Shown one piece after another: positions 55,144-62,785 of a stretch of DNA of 64,000 nucleotides. The stretch comes from Bordetella parapertussis (lineage in GTDB: Bacteria; Pseudomonadota; Gammaproteobacteria; Burkholderiales; SG8-41). Within the stretch, counting starts at the first letter, position 1; each line of letters starts with the position of its first letter. The stretch lies in NCBI GenBank assembly GCA_945885345.1, contig CAMCYP010000010.1, positions 32,276 to 96,275 of the forward strand. The letters are read 5' to 3'. Below the pieces are notes generated by a model. That model did not search any database and was not told the DNA's origin. It worked only from the letters and a program-made list of their open reading frames with translations. The position numbers were made by a program, and so were the translations under genes.

Positions 55144-55857
55144 ATGGCCCGCATCGTTGCCCGCAATGTGATGGTCGAGTTTCCCATCTACGGCACCAAG
55201 AGCCGGTCGCTGAAGAACACGGTCATGCGTGCAGCGACCGGTGGTTTGCTGGCCACCAGCACGGATCAGCACGTGGTGGTCCGCGCATTGCGCGACATCA
55301 GCTTCGAACTCAACGTCGGTGACCGGGTGGGCATCATCGGCCACAACGGTTCGGGAAAATCCACGTTGTTGCGCGTACTGGCCGGAGCCTACGAGCCCAT
55401 CGGCGGTGAAATTGAAGTCACCGGCAAGGTTGCTTCGATGCTGAGCATCACGCTTGGCATGGATTTCGAAGCCACGGGTTACGAAAACATCTACCTGCGT
55501 GCGACCGTGATGGGCATGCGTCCTTCGGAAATCGACCCGCTGATCGGCGAAATCAGCGAATTTTCCGAGCTGGGCGAATATCTGGACATGCCTGTGCGCA
55601 CCTACTCGAGCGGCATGGCCATGCGCCTCGCATTTGCCGTTTCGACCAGCGTCTCCGCGGATATAATACTGATGGACGAATGGCTGAATGTGGGTGATCC
55701 GTCATTCACCGAAAAAGCGCAGGCACGCCTCGCACGGTTGCTGGATCAGGCAAAAATACTGGTTTTTGCGTCCAACGACGAATCGATGATCCGCAGGAAC
55801 TGCAATCGCATCATGCGGCTGGACCATGGCGAGATGACCTCGTTCGAAACAATCTGA
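55144..55857 (+). CDS. Polysaccharide ABC exporter ATPase (Wzt-like), without C-terminal carbohydrate-binding domain
   Basis: A 237-residue ATPase that begins 1 bp after the permease stop. Walker A is GHNGSGKS (67-74), the signature TYSSGM (154-159) and Walker B LMDEWLNVGD (177-186). The H-loop position reads F-A-S-N-D, so the usual switch histidine is Asn211. It ends soon after the ATPase fold, lacking the carbohydrate-binding C-terminal domain of Wzt proteins that recognise modified chain ends. It would therefore export a glycan whose end is not checked by this subunit. Confidence 0.88.
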   Translation: MARIVARNVMVEFPIYGTKSRSLKNTVMRAATGGLLATSTDQHVVVRALRDISFELNVGDRVGIIGHNGSGKSTLLRVLAGAYEPIGGEIEVTGKVASMLSITLGMDFEATGYENIYLRATVMGMRPSEIDPLIGEISEFSELGEYLDMPVRTYSSGMAMRLAFAVSTSVSADIILMDEWLNVGDPSFTEKAQARLARLLDQAKILVFASNDESMIRRNCNRIMRLDHGEMTSFETI

Positions 55858-55880
55858 ATTTTCAACTCCGGAAGAAGCTG

Positions 55881-56819
55881 ATGAAAGTATTTGTAACAGG
55901 CGCCTGCGGCTACAAGGGCTCGGTACTGGTTCCCAAACTGCTGGCGGCCGGCCATGAAGTCATCGCATTCGACATCATGTGGTTCGGCAACAACCTCAAG
56001 CCGCATCCGAAGCTGACCACGGTGAAAGGCGACGTGCGTAATATCGAGGAAATCAGGCTCGACGGCGTCGACGCCATCATCCACCTGTCGTCGATTGCCA
56101 ATGACCCCTGCGGCGACCTTGATCCCAAACTGACCTGGGAAGTCAGCGCGCTGGCCACGATGCAGCTTGCCGACAAGGCGCAGCGCATGGGCATCAAGCG
56201 TTTCATTTATGCGTCCTCGGGCAGCGTCTACGGCATCAAGGACGAGGAACAGGTCACCGAAGACCTCGAACTGAAACCGATTTCTGAATACAACAAGACC
56301 AAAATGGTCGCCGAGCGCGTGGTGCTGTCGTACAAGGACGACATGGTGGTGCAGGCCCTGCGTCCGGCCACCGTCTGCGGTTATTCACCGCGCATGCGGC
56401 TTGACGTGTCAGTCAACATGCTGACCATGCAGGCGCTGACCAAACGCAAGATCACGGTGTTCGGCGGCAACCAGACGCGGCCCAACATTCACATCGACGA
56501 CATCACCGACGCCTACATTTTCCTGCTCGACAATCCGCAACACACGGGAATCTACAACGCGGGATTCGAAAACATTTCTATTCTCGACATCGCCCAACGT
56601 GTGGCGCAGCAAATTGAAGCCGAAATCGTGGTCACCGAATCCAACGATCCGCGTTCCTACCGCGTCAATTCGGACAAGCTGCTGGCGACCGGCTTCCGGC
56701 CGAAAAAGACTGTCGATCACGCGATCAGCGAAATCATCCAGAAATACAAGTCGGGCGAGCTGAAGGATGAAGAGCGGCATTACAACCTGAAGTGGATGGA
56801 AAAAGAGGTGGTCAAGTGA
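55881..56819 (+). CDS. NAD-dependent sugar epimerase/dehydratase (extended SDR)
   Basis: A 312-residue SDR. The Rossmann motif is T-G-A-C-G-Y-K-G (residues ~6-13), with AIIHLSSIANDP in place of the usual H-x-A-A, S-S-G-S-V-Y-G and an active-site Y-N-K-T-K. The enzyme acts on a nucleotide sugar, probably as an epimerase or reductase. Its stop codon overlaps the GTG start of the SIS isomerase gene (GTGA), so the two are coupled. This pairing with isomerase and transketolase genes is the signature of the cluster. Confidence 0.85.
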   Translation: MKVFVTGACGYKGSVLVPKLLAAGHEVIAFDIMWFGNNLKPHPKLTTVKGDVRNIEEIRLDGVDAIIHLSSIANDPCGDLDPKLTWEVSALATMQLADKAQRMGIKRFIYASSGSVYGIKDEEQVTEDLELKPISEYNKTKMVAERVVLSYKDDMVVQALRPATVCGYSPRMRLDVSVNMLTMQALTKRKITVFGGNQTRPNIHIDDITDAYIFLLDNPQHTGIYNAGFENISILDIAQRVAQQIEAEIVVTESNDPRSYRVNSDKLLATGFRPKKTVDHAISEIIQKYKSGELKDEERHYNLKWMEKEVVK

Positions 56820-57403
56820 ACGCTCCGCTGCCGCAAACCGCCACTTTCTGCGCCGATTACGCGCAACGCCTGCAGGCCGTGCTCGCCAAGTCGGATTGGA
56901 CCGGCGTGGCCGCGCTGGCGGAAGACCTGCTGCGCTGCTGGAAAGGCGGCAACCAGGTATTCCTTTGCGGCAACGGCGGCAGCGCCGGCAACGCAGTACA
57001 CCTCGCCAACGATTTTCTCTACGGCATTTCCAAGGTTCACGGTTCCGGCTTGCGGGTGCACGCGCTGCCGGCCAACACGGCGGTGCTGACCTGCCTGGCC
57101 AACGACGAAGGATATGACTCGATTTATTCGCTGCAGCTTGCCGTGCAGGCGCGCGAAGGTGATCTGCTGATCGTGCTGTCGGGCAGCGGCAACTCGCCCA
57201 ATATTTTGAAGGCGCTGGAACAGGCGAAAAAAATGAAAGTGCGGACCTACGCCATCCTCGGCTACACCGGCGGCAAGGCTAAAGCCATGAGCGATGCGCC
57301 CATCCATTTTCCGGTGGATGACATGCAGATCGCCGAGGACATGCAACTGGTGGTCGGCCACATGATCATGCAGTGGCTGTACCAGAACCGGCCGCAGGCC
57401 TGA
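56816..57403 (+). CDS. SIS-domain sugar-phosphate isomerase (GmhA-like)
   Basis: A 195-residue protein with the GmhA fold: F-L-C-G-N-G-G-S-A-G-N-A-V-H near residues 45-58 and the phosphate-binding serines in LIVLSGSGNSPNIL near 112-125. Phosphoheptose isomerase (GmhA) converts sedoheptulose 7-phosphate to heptose 7-phosphate. The GTG start at 56816 overlaps the preceding stop. Transketolase, encoded just downstream, is one route to sedoheptulose 7-phosphate, so heptose-like chemistry is possible; the substrate remains open. Confidence 0.85.
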   Translation: MNAPLPQTATFCADYAQRLQAVLAKSDWTGVAALAEDLLRCWKGGNQVFLCGNGGSAGNAVHLANDFLYGISKVHGSGLRVHALPANTAVLTCLANDEGYDSIYSLQLAVQAREGDLLIVLSGSGNSPNILKALEQAKKMKVRTYAILGYTGGKAKAMSDAPIHFPVDDMQIAEDMQLVVGHMIMQWLYQNRPQA

Positions 57404-57407
57404 CCCG

Positions 57408-58406
57408 ATGGCGGCAAGCGAAAAATGTCTGGTCATCGGCAGCAACTCCTTTTCCGGCGCGAGTTTTGTCGATTACCTGCTGCAGCAGGGCATTGAAACC
57501 ATAGGCACCAGCCGGTCTGCGGAAGCGCACCGCGCATTCCTGCCGTACCGCTGGTCCGGCAAGGATGCCGGATTCCGCTTCGTGCAGTGCGACCTGAATC
57601 ACGATCTCGACAAGCTGATGGCATTGATGCGGGCGGAGAAGCCCGGCTATGTCGTCAACTTTGCTGCGCAAAGCATGGTTGGCGAGAGCTGGAAAAATCC
57701 CGAGCACTGGTTCATGACCAACGTGGTGTCGGCGGTCAGGCTGCACGATCAGCTGCGCCAATGCGATTTTCTGCAGAAATACGTGCATGTGACCACGCCG
57801 GAAGTCTACGGCAGCACCGACGGCTGGATCCGCGAAGACACACCGTTCAACCCGAGCACGCCGTATGCGGTGTCGCGCGCGGCCGGCGACATGAGCCTGC
57901 GCACCTATTTCGATGCCTATAAGTTCCCGGTGGTGTTCACCCGCGCCGCGAATGTTTACGGTCCGGGCCAGCAGCTCTATCGCATCATTCCGCGCACCAT
58001 TCTGTTCATCATGCTCGGCCGCAAGCTGCAGTTGCACGGTGGCGGGCATTCGCGGCGTTCGTTCATCCACATGCGGGATGTGTCGGACGCGACCTGGCGC
58101 ATTGCGAAGGAGGCGCCGGCCGGCGAGACTTACCACATCTCCACCGACGAGATCGTGACCATCCGCGAACTGGTGGAGCGCATCTGCGTGAAACTCGGCG
58201 TGAAGTTCAGTGACCATGTCGAAGTCGTCGGCGAGCGCATGGGCAAGGATGCTGCGTACATGCTCGACAGCAAAAAGTTGCGTGCGCAACTCGGCTGGCA
58301 GGATCGTATTGCTCTCGATGCCGGACTCGACGACTGCATCGCCTGGGCGAAAAAGAACTTCGATGAACTCAAGCAGTTGCCGTACGATTACATCCACAAG
58401 CCTTGA
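57408..58406 (+). CDS. RmlB/GMD-like NDP-sugar 4,6-dehydratase, atypical SDR
   Basis: A 332-residue SDR related to dTDP-glucose and GDP-mannose 4,6-dehydratases: TTPEVYG at 129-135 (the S-T-D-E-V-Y-G region), STPYAVSRAAGDM at 150-162 and NVYGPGQQLYRIIPR. The dinucleotide motif reads G-S-N-S-F-S-G (11-17), so the middle Gly of GxxGxxG is Ser, and the active site is Y153-x3-R157 instead of YxxxK. It may still be active as a dehydratase or epimerase; a changed reaction is also possible. It starts 4 bp after the SIS isomerase. Confidence 0.8.
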   Translation: MAASEKCLVIGSNSFSGASFVDYLLQQGIETIGTSRSAEAHRAFLPYRWSGKDAGFRFVQCDLNHDLDKLMALMRAEKPGYVVNFAAQSMVGESWKNPEHWFMTNVVSAVRLHDQLRQCDFLQKYVHVTTPEVYGSTDGWIREDTPFNPSTPYAVSRAAGDMSLRTYFDAYKFPVVFTRAANVYGPGQQLYRIIPRTILFIMLGRKLQLHGGGHSRRSFIHMRDVSDATWRIAKEAPAGETYHISTDEIVTIRELVERICVKLGVKFSDHVEVVGERMGKDAAYMLDSKKLRAQLGWQDRIALDAGLDDCIAWAKKNFDELKQLPYDYIHKP

Positions 58407-58424
58407 GATGATTAATGGCAGTAT

Positions 58425-58453
58425 TTGCATAAATATTTGATTTAATTGATAAA
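58425..58453 (+). promoter_or_regulatory. Possible internal promoter before the transketolase genes
   Basis: TTGCAT (58425-58430) and GATAAA (58448-58453) with a 17-bp spacer in an AT-rich 60-bp gap, the only long AT-rich gap inside block C. The -10 box is weak, so this is tentative. Confidence 0.3.
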
Positions 58454-58465
58454 ATTGGAAATCGC

Positions 58466-59287
58466 GTGAAGCTCGAAGAATTGCAGAAACTGGCTGCCGA
58501 AATCCGCGCCCGCATCATCGAGACCTCGCACAAGACCTCGACGCCGCATCTGGGCTCCTGCCTGTCGTGCACGGACATTCTGGTGGCGGCTTATTTCGCC
58601 ACGCTGCGCATTGATCCGAAACAACCGCGGGATCCGAACCGTGACCGTTTCATCCTGAGCAAGGGCCACGGTGCCGCAGCACTGTTCCAGGTGCTCGCGA
58701 TCAAGGGTTTCTATCCCGAAAAAATGCTTGAGACCTACGGCGAAGACGGCGGCATTTTTGCCGAACATCCGCCGACGCCCTCGCATCTGCCCGGCATCGA
58801 AGCCGCGACCGGTTCGCTGGGGCATGGCATGCCGATGGGACTGGGCATGGCCTTGTCGGCGCGGATCCAGAAACAGAATTACAACGTAGTGGCGCTGCTC
58901 TCTGACGGCGAATGCAACGAAGGTTCAATCTGGGAAGCGGCGATGCTGGCGGCTGCACAGAAAGTCGAGCGCCTGGTCGCCATTATCGATTTCAACAAGT
59001 GGCAGGCGACTGGTCGCAGTGAAGAAATCCTCGCGCTGAATCCGCTGGCCGACAAATGGCGCGCTTTTGGCTGGAGCGCGTACGAAGTCGATGGCCATGA
59101 CATGGCGGCGCTGGTGAAGTTGCTCTCCAATGTGCCCGACGGCAGCGGCAAGCCGGTGGCGATCATCGCGCACACGGTCAAGGGTAAGGGTGTCTCCTTC
59201 ATGGAAGATGACAACAACTGGCATTATCGTATTCCGACTGCGGAGGAAGTTATCGCCTCCAAGAAGGAACTTGGAGTGGCAACATGA
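58466..59287 (+). CDS. Transketolase, N-terminal (TPP-binding) subunit
   Basis: A 273-residue protein equal to the first third of transketolase. It has STPHLGSC-like substrate loop residues (T-S-T-P-H-L-G-S), FILSKGHGAAALFQV, and the TPP motif LLSDGECNEGSIWEA with N-K-W further on (S-D-G in place of G-D-G). It needs the C-terminal subunit encoded next, and the two form one enzyme that moves a two-carbon ketol unit between sugars. A split transketolase beside NDP-sugar enzymes is unusual for the pentose phosphate pathway and suggests specialised sugar synthesis. It overlaps the next gene by 4 bp (ATGA). Confidence 0.92.
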   Translation: MKLEELQKLAAEIRARIIETSHKTSTPHLGSCLSCTDILVAAYFATLRIDPKQPRDPNRDRFILSKGHGAAALFQVLAIKGFYPEKMLETYGEDGGIFAEHPPTPSHLPGIEAATGSLGHGMPMGLGMALSARIQKQNYNVVALLSDGECNEGSIWEAAMLAAAQKVERLVAIIDFNKWQATGRSEEILALNPLADKWRAFGWSAYEVDGHDMAALVKLLSNVPDGSGKPVAIIAHTVKGKGVSFMEDDNNWHYRIPTAEEVIASKKELGVAT

Positions 59288-60219
59288 GAAACGCCTTCGC
59301 AGACGAAATCACCAAACTGGGCACTGTTGATCAGCGCGTGGTCCTGCTCTCCGGCGACATTGGCAACAAGCTGTTCGACAAATACAAAGACAAGGCGGCC
59401 GGCCGCTTTTTCAACTGCGGCGTCGCCGAAGCCAACATGATGAGTGTCGCCGCCGGCATGGCGCTGTGCGGGCTGCGGCCGGTGATTTACACCATCACGC
59501 CGTTCACCACCACGCGCTGTTTCGAGCAGATCCGCGTCGATGCCTGTTATCACAAGGCGCCGGTGATCATTGTCGGCACCGGCTCGGGCCTGTCCTATGC
59601 CGAACTCGGCCCCACCCATCATTCCTGCGAAGACATGGCGATCCTGCGTGCGCTGCCTGAAATGACGGTGATGGCGCCCGGCGACGTGCCGGAATTGCGC
59701 GCCGCATTGCGCGCTGCGCTGAAACAGGATGGGCCGGTGTATATCCGCATCGGTAAAAAAGGTGAGCCCAACATCCATCCCGGCGAACCCGACCTGGTCA
59801 TCGGCAAGGGCATCACGGTGCGCCAGGGCAAGGATGTCTGCCTGATCGGCACGGGCGTGCTGACGGCGATCGCGCTGGACGCGGCCAAATTACTCGAGGC
59901 CCAAGGCATTTCCGCCCGCGTCGAAAGTTTCCATACCGTGAAGCCGCTCGACAACGCCCGGCTGGCTGAAATATTCGCGGCGTATCCGGTGGTGGCCACT
60001 ATCGAAGAACACAGCAAAATCGGCGGCCTTGGCGGTGCGGTTGCGGAATGGATGGCGACACAGGACTCCCTGCGCGGCAAGCTGGTCAGCTTCGGTACCG
60101 ATGACATATTCATGCACGAAATCGGCTCGACGCAATACGCCCGCAACAAATTCGGGCTGACTGCGGAAAACATTTCCGGTACCGTCGCTACCCGTTTCAA
60201 ATCGCGCCGCGCCGCATAA
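59284..60219 (+). CDS. Transketolase, C-terminal subunit
   Basis: A 311-residue partner of the preceding protein. The pyrimidine-binding domain holds GVAEANMMSVAAGMAL, in which Glu is the catalytic residue that activates TPP, and the segment GLSYAELGPTHHSCEDMAILRALP with the substrate-contacting histidines. The C-terminal domain follows (VCLIGTGVLTAIALDAA). Together with the N-terminal subunit it makes a complete transketolase. It ends 132 bp before the HAD gene; that gap contains ATCGGCG repeats. Confidence 0.92.
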   Translation: MRNAFADEITKLGTVDQRVVLLSGDIGNKLFDKYKDKAAGRFFNCGVAEANMMSVAAGMALCGLRPVIYTITPFTTTRCFEQIRVDACYHKAPVIIVGTGSGLSYAELGPTHHSCEDMAILRALPEMTVMAPGDVPELRAALRAALKQDGPVYIRIGKKGEPNIHPGEPDLVIGKGITVRQGKDVCLIGTGVLTAIALDAAKLLEAQGISARVESFHTVKPLDNARLAEIFAAYPVVATIEEHSKIGGLGGAVAEWMATQDSLRGKLVSFGTDDIFMHEIGSTQYARNKFGLTAENISGTVATRFKSRRAA

Positions 60220-60257
60220 CCGAAGAAACCTTTGCCAGATTCCGCCGACAACTTCCG

Positions 60258-60322
60258 CTTTTATCGGCGCACCCCTCAAGGGGGTATTGAAAAGAATTCA
60301 TCCGCGTTTATCGGCGGTTACA
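60258..60322. repeat. TTATCGGCG-type repeats with a hairpin
   Basis: TTTATCGGCG occurs at 60260-60269 and again at 60307-60316, and a hairpin ACCCC-TCAAG-GGGGT lies between (60271-60285). CCGCCGA-type complementary bits lie just before (60242-60248). A related array occurs at 62719-62753. Confidence 0.7.
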
Positions 60323-60351
60323 AATCGTTTTTTGCATAACCATCACCGCCC

Positions 60352-60972
60352 ATGCTCATCGGCATCGATTTCGATAACACGATCGTCAGTTACGACACGC
60401 TGTTTCACAAGGTTGCCACCGAGCAGGGCACCGTTCCCGGTTCGATCCCCCTGAACAAAGTTGCCGTGCGCGATCACCTGCGTGCGATCGGCAAGGAAGA
60501 CATCTGGACTGAAATGCAGGGGTACGTTTACGGCGCCCGCATGGGCGAGGCTGCAGCCTACCCCGGCGTCATCGAATTCTTCCGCTGGGCGCGTGCCGCC
60601 CGTGTTCCGGTTTGCATCGTCAGTCACAAAACCCGGCATCCGTTCATAGGGCCCAAGTACGACCTGCACCAGGCTGCGCGCGACTGGATTGAAACCCATC
60701 TGGTGGATGGGCAGGGTGCGCTGGTTACGCCGGATCGGGTGTTTTTCGAACTGACCAAGGAAGCCAAGTGGAGTCGCATCGGTGCCACCGGCTGTGACTG
60801 GTTCATCGACGATCTGCCAGAAATTCTGCTGGCTCCGGCGTTCCCGGAAAAGGCATCGCGCCTGCTGTTCGATCCCGAAGCACACCATGCAGACAAAGCC
60901 ACGCTGCTCAGGATGGCGAACTGGGGCGACATCCGGCGTCATTTCGAGCAGTTATGCAAGCCGAAGCACTGA
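60352..60972 (+). CDS. HAD-family hydrolase
   Basis: A 206-residue HAD protein. Motif I is I-D-F-D-N-T with Asp6 as nucleophile and Asp8 as acid/base; motif II is the serine or threonine in I-V-S-H-K-T near 85; motif III includes a lysine; motif IV is F-I-D-D near 150. HAD enzymes of this size remove phosphate from sugar phosphates. Within this cluster it could remove a phosphate from the heptose or other sugar made by the isomerase. The next gene (kinase) begins before its stop codon (19-bp overlap), which suggests coordinated synthesis. Confidence 0.82.
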   Translation: MLIGIDFDNTIVSYDTLFHKVATEQGTVPGSIPLNKVAVRDHLRAIGKEDIWTEMQGYVYGARMGEAAAYPGVIEFFRWARAARVPVCIVSHKTRHPFIGPKYDLHQAARDWIETHLVDGQGALVTPDRVFFELTKEAKWSRIGATGCDWFIDDLPEILLAPAFPEKASRLLFDPEAHHADKATLLRMANWGDIRRHFEQLCKPKH

Positions 60973-61973
60973 ACGCTGCACTCGCCGAACTGCTGGATTT
61001 GCCGTCGGGCGAGCGTGACCGGCTGGATGTCGTGCCGTTTGCGGCAAGCGGAAACAACCGCGTATTCGCGGTTACCGCGGGTGGGCGCCGTTATGCGGCG
61101 AAAGTGTATTTTCGCCATCCTGCGGACACCCGTGATCGCCTGCAGGCCGAATATGCCTTCCTGACCTGCGCGGTGCGCGCCGGCATCCAGTGTGTGCCCA
61201 GGCCGGTAGCCTGTGATCCGGTCAACGGCATCGGGGTTTACGAATACATCGAGGGCCGCAAGCTCAATGCTGCGGAAATCGACTCCGGCTGCGTGGATCA
61301 GGCAGCGCAATTCATCCTGCTGCTGAACCAGAAATCCGCGCATGACGCCGGACGCGATTTACCGAACGCTTCCGAAGCCTGTTTCAGCATCAATGAACAT
61401 TTTGCAATGGTTGATGGCCGCATTGCCCGCCTCACCGGCATCGGAACGGTGGATGTGCTGGATCGTGAGGCCCGTGAATTCGTCGCTGCACTGACGGCGC
61501 GCTGGCAGAAAGCCAAGGCGGAAATCCTGCGCGGTGCGCAGTCGGCTGGCATCGAACCCGGCGCAATGCTGGCAGAGCGCTGCATTTCGCCGTCGGACTT
61601 CGGTTTCCATAACGCGCTGGCGACCCGCGAGCGCGGCATTTGCTTCATTGATTTTGAATACGCGGGCTGGGATGACCCGGCCAAGCTGGCCGGGGATTTT
61701 TTCTCGCACCCGGCAGTGGCGGTGGGATCCGCGCATTTCGAACGGTTTCTCGAAACTGCGATGGCTTATTCGTCGCAGCCGGCAGCACTCGCTGCGCGTG
61801 CGCGAATTCTGCTTCCGGTATTCCAGACCAAGTGGTGCTGCATCATCCTCAACGAGTTTTTGCCAGATGCAGCACAGCGGCGGCGTTTTGCTGATCCGAC
61901 GACAGATGTGGCAACCCGCAAACGTGGACAGTTAGCAAAGGCTGTGATGCTGTTTCAGCGGATAAACCCATAG
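60954..61973 (+). CDS. APH-like sugar/small-molecule kinase
   Basis: A 339-residue protein of the aminoglycoside phosphotransferase fold. The N-lobe has SGNNRVFAVTAGGRRYAAKVYF, with the ATP-contacting lysine in A-A-K-V. The C-lobe has the catalytic loop P-S-D-F-G-F-H-N, where H-x-D-x4-N is expected but the histidine is Pro, and ICFIDFEYAGWDD with the metal-binding aspartate. It probably phosphorylates a sugar or a related metabolite rather than an antibiotic, given its neighbours. It overlaps the HAD gene by 19 bp. Confidence 0.78.
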   Translation: MQAEALNAALAELLDLPSGERDRLDVVPFAASGNNRVFAVTAGGRRYAAKVYFRHPADTRDRLQAEYAFLTCAVRAGIQCVPRPVACDPVNGIGVYEYIEGRKLNAAEIDSGCVDQAAQFILLLNQKSAHDAGRDLPNASEACFSINEHFAMVDGRIARLTGIGTVDVLDREAREFVAALTARWQKAKAEILRGAQSAGIEPGAMLAERCISPSDFGFHNALATRERGICFIDFEYAGWDDPAKLAGDFFSHPAVAVGSAHFERFLETAMAYSSQPAALAARARILLPVFQTKWCCIILNEFLPDAAQRRRFADPTTDVATRKRGQLAKAVMLFQRINP

Positions 61974-61989
61974 ACAACTGTTTTTACGA

Positions 61990-62026
61990 TTCACCAATCA
62001 CCCATTACCAATTACCATTCACCCAT
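61990..62026. repeat. Octamer array CCAATCAC/CCATTACC type
   Basis: A run of TTCACCAATCACCCATTACC-type units ends directly at the ATG of the methyltransferase gene (62028). It belongs to the same family as the arrays at 30645, 41543 and 48412. No normal ribosome binding site is seen between the array and the start codon. Confidence 0.8.
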
Positions 62027-62027
62027 C

Positions 62028-62699
62028 ATGGCCTATATCGACTTCCTCTCCGTAGTTCACAAAAGCACCAATCGCGATTACCTCGCCCGGGTGAATGACC
62101 CTGATTTTCCCAAGGCCAAGGCCGCGGAACGGGCAAAGAAATGGGATTTTGATTACTGGGACGGTGATCGCCGCATCAACTACGGCGGTTACAAGTACAT
62201 GCCCGGACGCTGGGAAAAAGTTGCCAAGGCGATGGCCGACCACTATGGCATCAAGCCCGGCGACAAGATTCTCGACGTGGGTTGCGGCAAGGGTTTCCTG
62301 CTGTATGACTTCACGCTGGTAGTGCCGGGTGTCGAGGTCTACGGCATCGATGTCTCGCAGTACGCCATCGACAATTCCAAGGAAGAAGTGCGTGACCGGC
62401 TGAAGGTGGGGACGGCGGCCAGCTTGCCGTGGCCCGACCGGCATTTTGATCTGGTTTACACCTTGAACACTTTGCATAATCTTCACTGCTACGACCTCGA
62501 TCCGGCGCTGCGCGAAATCGAACGCGTGGGCAAGAAAAACAAATACATCTGTGTCGAGTCCTACCGCAACGAAGTCGAGAAAGCGAACCTGCTCTACTGG
62601 CAAGTGACCTGCGAAGCCTTCAATACACCGGAAGAATGGGCCTGGTGGTTCAAGCAGACCGGTTACACCGGCGACCATTCCTTCATCTACTTCGAATAA
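62028..62699 (+). CDS. Class I SAM-dependent methyltransferase
   Basis: A 223-residue protein with motif I I-L-D-V-G-C-G-K-G-F near 82-91, the aspartate of motif II in V-Y-G-I-D-V-S, and motif IV as FDLVYTLNTLHNLHC. The N-terminal 60 residues are rich in charged and aromatic residues (WDFDYWDGDRRINYGGYKYMP). It fits methyltransferases often located in surface-sugar loci, where they O- or C-methylate NDP-sugars. Its start codon directly follows a repeat array. Confidence 0.85.
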   Translation: MAYIDFLSVVHKSTNRDYLARVNDPDFPKAKAAERAKKWDFDYWDGDRRINYGGYKYMPGRWEKVAKAMADHYGIKPGDKILDVGCGKGFLLYDFTLVVPGVEVYGIDVSQYAIDNSKEEVRDRLKVGTAASLPWPDRHFDLVYTLNTLHNLHCYDLDPALREIERVGKKNKYICVESYRNEVEKANLLYWQVTCEAFNTPEEWAWWFKQTGYTGDHSFIYFE

Positions 62700-62718
62700 A
62701 GCTGAAGATATGTTTTAT

Positions 62719-62753
62719 TTTTATCGGCGTGCATCGGCGTTAATCGGCGGTTA
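62719..62753. repeat. ATCGGCG repeat array
   Basis: Three close units TTATCGGCG, TGCATCGGCG and TTAATCGGCGG lie between the methyltransferase and dehydrogenase genes. They match the array at 60258-60322. Confidence 0.75.
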
Positions 62754-62785
62754 AAACGTTTTTGCAGTTTTTAAGAAGAGAACCC

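Noticed and set aside
57366..58430. Long minus-strand open frame opposite the RmlB-like gene
   Set aside because: Fully antisense to an SDR with clear motifs; the translated pattern has no domain.
60271..60285. ACCCC-TCAAG-GGGGT hairpin after the transketolase genes as a terminator
   Set aside because: There is no T run after it; I treat it as part of the repeat region.
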